From: Scalesia atractyloides
Lineage: Eukaryota > Streptophyta > Magnoliopsida > Asterales > Asteraceae
Direction of reading: 5' to 3'
Assembly: GCA_947069175.1 (NCBI GenBank)
Contig: CAMTDV010000017.1
Span: forward strand, 33,427,126-33,491,125
DNA: 64,000 nucleotides
Part shown: positions 59,275 through 64,000 of the stretch, piece by piece
Layout of the letters: each line of letters starts with the position of its first letter
Position numbering within the stretch: position 1 is the stretch's first letter
The notes under the pieces: model-generated
Told to the model about the DNA's origin: nothing
What the model saw: the letters and a program-made list of their open reading frames with translations, nothing else
Database searches by the model: none
Translations under genes and position numbers: made by a program

Positions 59275-59660
59275 TCCTAGTGTAGCCACGGTGGTGTCGA
59301 TCAACTCTGAGAAAAAGTACAAGTACGACACAGTCAGTTACACGAGCATGTGGATTTTTGCCCTATAAATAGACCGGCATTCTCCCCCATTTCAACACCC
59401 ATCCACTTGTTACTCTCTCTCTCTCTCAGGAAGAACTTTTTTAAGGTTCTTACCCCCCTCTACTCCATTCTATCATCTCCGAGGTTGACTAATCGTAGAT
59501 TCGAGAAGTTGTAATCTTTAGGACCACACTTAGGCTTTGGTCGGTTCATTGGAACCACAACATAGTCAATCCACCTAGTGCTTCTACTTAACTGTTGACT
59601 AAAATTCTTGTATCGAATTGTTTTAGATGAACCTTAATGTAAATACATAATATTTGAAGT
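59275..59660 (+). other. Possible LTR fragment with a TATA box
   Basis: CCTATAAATAGACC (about 59364) is followed by CT repeats and a leader-like stretch, as in LTR promoters. No partner LTR or coding part is seen. Confidence 0.35.
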
Positions 59661-59745
59661 TTATTTTAGTGGTGTGACATTTGAATTTTTTAAACGACAA
59701 ATTTGGGTATAGAACTTGTGTGTGTATATTTGCACGCATTCCAAG

Positions 59746-59935
59746 TAGTGATGAGTATGGTACCCGTTCGGTACTGAAAAACGGAGAAAAGTGGTACCTG
59801 TTCAGTACTGGTATTTACCAATGTTTTACCCATAAATACCGGTACCGATACCGAAAAAGGGGGAAAATGGGTACCAGTACCGAATATAGCCGGTACGGTT
59901 CAATACTGGTACCCGGTACCGAATGCTCATCCCTA
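59746..59935. mobile_element. Small hAT-type MITE
   Basis: 190 bp with ends TAGTGATGAGTATGGTACC / GGTACCGAATGCTCATCCCTA (the right one paired with mismatches). Flanks ATTCCAAG (59738-59745) and ATTCCTAG (59936-59943) are an 8-bp duplication with one change. Confidence 0.8.
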
Positions 59936-60117
59936 ATTCCTAGTTTATACGTCTTTATATAAACACAGTTATTACACTAGAGATGCGGGTAGAGTGTCAA
60001 TTTTTAAATTTCTAGTTCAAAGTCCTGAAAGCCACAAATATCATGGAATTTTCTTTTGTTACTGTGACTTGATAATTTATATCTCGCATAACGGTGCTAC
60101 TGAGCTTATACTTTCAA

Positions 60118-60416
60118 GAGTTAATTACTGTTTCGTCCCTGTGGTTTGTCAAAAATCACTATTTCACTCAATTAGTTTAAAATTTGCGATTTCAGTCCAT
60201 GTGGTATCACTTTCGTAACCATTTCAGTCCACCTCGCAACTATTTCAGTCCCTGTACTTACAGAATAAATGGATTGAAGTGGTTACGAAAGTGAAAGCAC
60301 AGGGACTGAAATAGTTACGAAAGTGAAACCACAGGGACTGAAATCGCAATTTTTAAACTAATGGACTGAAATAGTGATTTTTGACAAACCACATGGACGA
60401 AAACAGTAATTAACTC
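60118..60416. mobile_element. MULE-type MITE, copy 2
   Basis: Same family as 58368-58677. It has a perfect 9-bp target duplication TACTTTCAA (60109-60117 and 60417-60425). Confidence 0.9.
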
Positions 60417-60424
60417 TACTTTCA

Positions 60425-61205
60425 ATTTTAAATCACGGGGTACGTTTATCCTAGCAAGCGGATTTACACTTGACGTATGGATTTTGTTTAAAATGTTTTT
60501 AGTTCTGGCTTATGCGGTGCCGTGCATTCCAATCTTGTAAGTTCACATAAAATGTGCGCTAGAAGTGGTCTCTCCATTTTATGTGAATCTGAAGATTCAA
60601 GAGATTAATTGAATGTTATAATTAGGGCTGTTCACGAGCCGAACTGAACTGATCGGACCTTTGCTCGTGCTAGGTTCGTTTACAAACTGAAACGAACCGA
60701 GCGTTTTTTTAACCGAGCCAAAATCGAACGAGGGCCTTTCGATCCGAGTAATTTCTGAGCGAACATCGAGCGAGGAACGTCACATAATAAATAGAAAAGT
60801 GACAATGGGTTTGTTAGTTTTTAGAGTAAAGTGCAGTTTTCGTCCCTATGGTTTCGTCCGGTTAGAACACAAGTACAAATTTACGAAACATAAAGGAATG
60901 AAAAACACTCAACTGGTTCTACTGAGATCATCTGAGCGGAAAAATGAATCGCCTATCGATTGAAGCAAACCTTTGATCTATGAGAAGTTTGAAATCGGAT
61001 GAACCGATTGAAGCACAACTTTAGGGAGTTGGCATCTTTGCGACGAAGAATTTGAATAATGATGGTTGATGCGGGTTTTTAATTAGAATTATGTAGTTCG
61101 TGATTTGAATGGCAAGTTGACACTTGAGCATCGATCGACGCTTCACATTTCGGTGTTTCGAATTTTAGACAATGAACTATTTGTATCAGCCTTCAATTCT
61201 ATAAT
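60425..61205. other. Intergenic DNA with repeat scraps
   Basis: AGGGCTGTTCACGAGCCGAA at about 60627 is a hAT-like end without a visible partner. GTAAAGTGCAGTTTTCGTCC at about 60830 looks like another MITE end. No gene. Confidence 0.4.
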
Positions 61206-61210
61206 TAAAT

Positions 61211-61655
61211 GGGCTCGAGCGAAGTTTATGCTTTCCGAGATGAATAAACTATCCAAATAGATCAAATTTGGCTCTCTAGATGTATTGTTGGTTAGCTGTG
61301 GTATAACACTGTCTCCGTTTTTTGTTATATTTGGTGAATTGTTGTGTTAAGTTTGTAGTGGTTTTGAATTTTTATCTACTTTTACAGCTGACTCCCAGAT
61401 TCAATTCTCCGAAGATTGACGGTTTTTGGTGGGGCTGAGACATCGAGTACAGCTCGAGCAAAGTTTATGCTTCCCAAGATGAATAAACTATCCAAAGAGA
61501 TCAAATCTGGCTCTCTATATGTATTGTTGGTTAGCTGTGGTATAACACTTTTTCCGTTTTTTGTTATATTTGGTGAATTGTTGTGTTAAGTTTGGAGCGG
61601 TTTTGAATTTTTATCTACTTTTGCAACTGACTCCACAGATTCTCCGAAGATGACC
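61211..61655 (+). repeat. Direct duplication of a ~210-bp segment
   Basis: Copies at about 61211-61421 and 61450-61655 share long blocks (GATGAATAAACTATCCAAA, TTGTTGGTTAGCTGTGGTAT, TTGTTATATTTGGTGAATTG). The second can be read as an open stretch ARAKFMLPKMNKLSKEIKSG; the first has a stop there. It could come from a captured exon, whose gene I do not recognise. Confidence 0.7.
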
Positions 61656-61759
61656 TAACGGAGGATTGTATGTATTCTAACTCATGTAAGATATACTTTA
61701 GATGCAGAATCTTCTTACTACTTCATCTTTAATGATAAATACATGATGAGCACATTTTA

Positions 61760-61761
<2 letters not shown>

Positions 61762-61804
<43 letters not shown>
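61762..61804. repeat. AT microsatellite
   Basis: About 21 AT units. Confidence 0.95.
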
Positions 61805-61807
<3 letters not shown>

Positions 61808-63005
61808 GTGCGCACGCACGCGTGTGTATAGATATATCATACATAGGTGCAAAACGTGTATTTTTTATTTATTTATTTTAATATCTATTTTTTGTATACT
61901 AATCTACGTTTTGCGTGTCATTGTGAGGGTTACCTCTTGTTTTGGAAGATTCCAATAGATTTACTTCATTCTTCATGGGAGAAATCTCCAACATTAAGTT
62001 TGGAGGGAAGAGCTGAAATGATGTCAACTGTTATTATGCAGTCCTGTAGTATGAAGGTATGCTATATATCTATGTGTGTGTGTGTATATAGATATATATT
62101 GTTGTAAATCACATATTTTATTGCAAGACATCGCATCAAAAACTCACTGTATAAATGTTGTACAACTAAAATGTAGTTAACTGATTAGGAATACTTTTGA
62201 AGCATAAGACATTCATTTTTTCAGCTTTTGCGAGACATGCATAATTAGGTGTTTAATTATAAGTAAATCTATCATCTTTTTGCCTCTATGTTATCTATAT
62301 TCTTATTTTTCACCCTCACCATGGGGTTTAATGTTATCTATATGACTTCTTTAAAGTTTCCAACGACAATAGTTTCACTTGTAAATAGTGTTACTAGATG
62401 AGATTTATCTGACATATATATTTATTGCTTTTTTTGTGCATTTCAGGGTGTCATTTTTAATTACAAGTACTGCAACAATACATTGCATAGGACCGAGCTA
62501 GATATCATATACTATAATTAATAAACTGTTTTAAACACTGACATATACTATAAACAAGTAATTTTACAATTCCAAAAATATCAGAACCCCCCACAGGAAT
62601 ATTTAAAAAGTAGAGTAGACTACATCACTACAAAAAAAAATAAAAAAATTATAGGTTAAAATAATAAATAGGCTATTCGGTTAAAAAATTATGAAACCCA
62701 CATTCCCAAAATCCAGTACGTATAACTCCCATGAGAGCCTGCATAATGGACCTGATATCTGATTATGCCAACCTATTTAACATGACTTTTCGGGCCAGAC
62801 GGGTTATTTGGTTAGGATTAAAAATGACACTCCTAGGTCACGATATATTGTTAAAGCTTCCCCCATCTTTTTATTCTTTCTACTATATAAATGTCAATTC
62901 TAATGATGTTTTTACTTGTGTAATATCCATGCTAATTCTGATGATCGTCGGTGCTAACAGTGCCAGAAAAAAAAATTAAAATGCTTTTTCAATTATTTCG
63001 TACTT
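61805..63005. other. AT-rich DNA with one exon-like stretch
   Basis: 61925-62057 reads GYLLFWKIPIDLLHSSW and on to a GTATGC donor-like site, and might be a decayed exon of the same unknown gene as the segment before. Nothing else is supported. Confidence 0.3.
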
Positions 63006-63009
63006 GTTT

Positions 63010-63776
63010 AGGTTTTTAGGTTTTAGTTGATCAAGTGATTTATACGGTTAGATTAGATGCTATACTGTTTGTGATGCTGATTATGATTAAGTGTGTGTTG
63101 TTGATTTTAGTTAATTATCATTTAGTTGTAGGTTTTTGTTGATAAAGTGATTGATATCATTTATTTAGGTTTTATTGTTTCTTTTCTTTACAAGGCAATG
63201 TGATGTGATGTTGCCTATGATTAAGTTTGTGTTGTTGATTTTACCTGATTATCATTTAGTTATTTAGGTTTTAGTTGATTAAGTGATTTGTACCATTAGA
63301 TTAGATGTTATATTGTTTCTCTTTAATTTCATTAGGCAAAGTGATGGATGCTAATCATGATTAAGCATGTTGTTGATTTTGTCTGATTATCATATAGTTG
63401 TTTAGAGGTTTTAGATTATTAAGTGATTGATTTAGTTAATTTAGGTGTTATATTGTTTCTCTTTAATTTCATCAGGCAAAGTGATGTTGTGATGCTGGTT
63501 ATGATTAAGTGTGTTTTATTTAGGTTTTAGTTGATTAAGTTATTGATATCGTTAATTTAAGGTGTTTTGCTGTTTCTTTTCAATTTCATTAGGCAAAGTG
63601 ATGTGATGCTAATTATGATTAGGTGTGTGTTGTTGATTTTATCTGATTGTCATTTAGCTATTTAGGTTTTAGTTAATCAAGTGATTAATATTGTTAATTT
63701 AGATGTCATATTGTTTCTCTTCAATTTCATTAGGCAAAGTGATGTGGTGCTGATTATGATTAAGTGTGTGTTGTAT
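63010..63776. repeat. Minisatellite-like tandem repeat, unit ~140 bp
   Basis: The anchor GATGCTGATTATGATTAAGTG recurs at about 63072, 63209, 63347, 63492, 63604 and 63748, so units run from about 112 to 145 bp. Each has TTTAGGTTTTAGTTGAT, TTGTTTCTCTTTAATTTCAT and AGGCAAAGTGATG. Five full units and parts; it has no open frame. Confidence 0.85.
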
Positions 63777-64000
63777 AGATAACTTGCTTCATTAGACTAT
63801 GGATATGTGAATTGATTTTGTTTGTGTAGACATATATTTTTAGGTATGAAAGTTTTGATTTTTTTACTGCAACCAACGTATATCTTTTGATTTTTGTACT
63901 ACTACCAACCTATTAACTTAGAAATCAATCTTTTGATTTTTTTTTTATTGTTGTCCTTTTACAATAACTTTTGATATTTTAAAGTCAAATTAGTACACTT

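Overview
This is nuclear DNA of a flowering plant. Both host genes have plant-type GT/AG introns, one encodes a plastid ribosomal protein, and most of the window consists of plant LTR retrotransposons, a Mutator-like element and small non-autonomous DNA transposons. The style of the repeats suggests an Asteraceae eudicot, but that is an impression and not proof.

Layout. 1-4872 is the 3' part of a Sirevirus-like copia element: spacer, broken additional ORF, polypurine tract, LTR. It sits inside gypsy element 1 (4873-12425, minus strand), which also carries a solo LTR (6728-7340) with a perfect 5-bp target duplication. Gypsy 1 ends in a long LTR rich in the palindrome CAAGTTCGNNCGAACTTG. From about 12.8 to 22.3 kb lies the remains of a Mutator-like element (MULE), with a FAR1/MURA-type transposase relic on the plus strand and an Ulp1/C48 peptidase-like gene relic on the minus strand. 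Its introns and spacers are strewn with the palindrome TGCACATGTGCA. At 22560-36977 is a full-length Sirevirus-like copia element (LTRs, PBS, gag, PR-INT-RT-RH, additional ORF, PPT, 5-bp duplication CTTTT). From 37.0 to 41.0 kb I see AT-rich DNA with simple repeats and a LINE tail. A MEKK1-type MAP3K gene (41101-44222, eight exons, two single-base deletions) follows. A gag-only gypsy element (44369-52937) has inserted 146 bp beyond its stop codon. Its 2.6-kb LTRs each hold four tRNA-like modules. After hAT-type MITEs comes an intact plastid uL18 (RPL18) gene at 54996-56419. The rest is MITEs, LTR scraps, a duplicated segment and a ~140-bp tandem repeat at the end.

How it fits together. The only gene that looks intact is plastid RPL18. 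The MAP3K locus appears damaged. Everything else is transposon in nested layers: the MULE is oldest, gypsy 1 entered it, then the first Sirevirus and the solo-LTR element entered gypsy 1. The full-length Sirevirus and the gag-only gypsy are younger, since their LTR pairs are still close and their target duplications perfect.

The most interesting theme is that three or four unrelated elements each carry a private short palindrome or motif, dispersed through their non-coding parts and absent from their coding parts. This looks like cis-recognition by a dimeric DNA-binding protein. The MULE case recalls the VANDAL elements of Arabidopsis, whose VANC proteins act on short dispersed motifs of their own element. 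Other features of note are Pol III-type A and B boxes in a gypsy LTR and splice-acceptor-like sites just before both Sirevirus additional ORFs.
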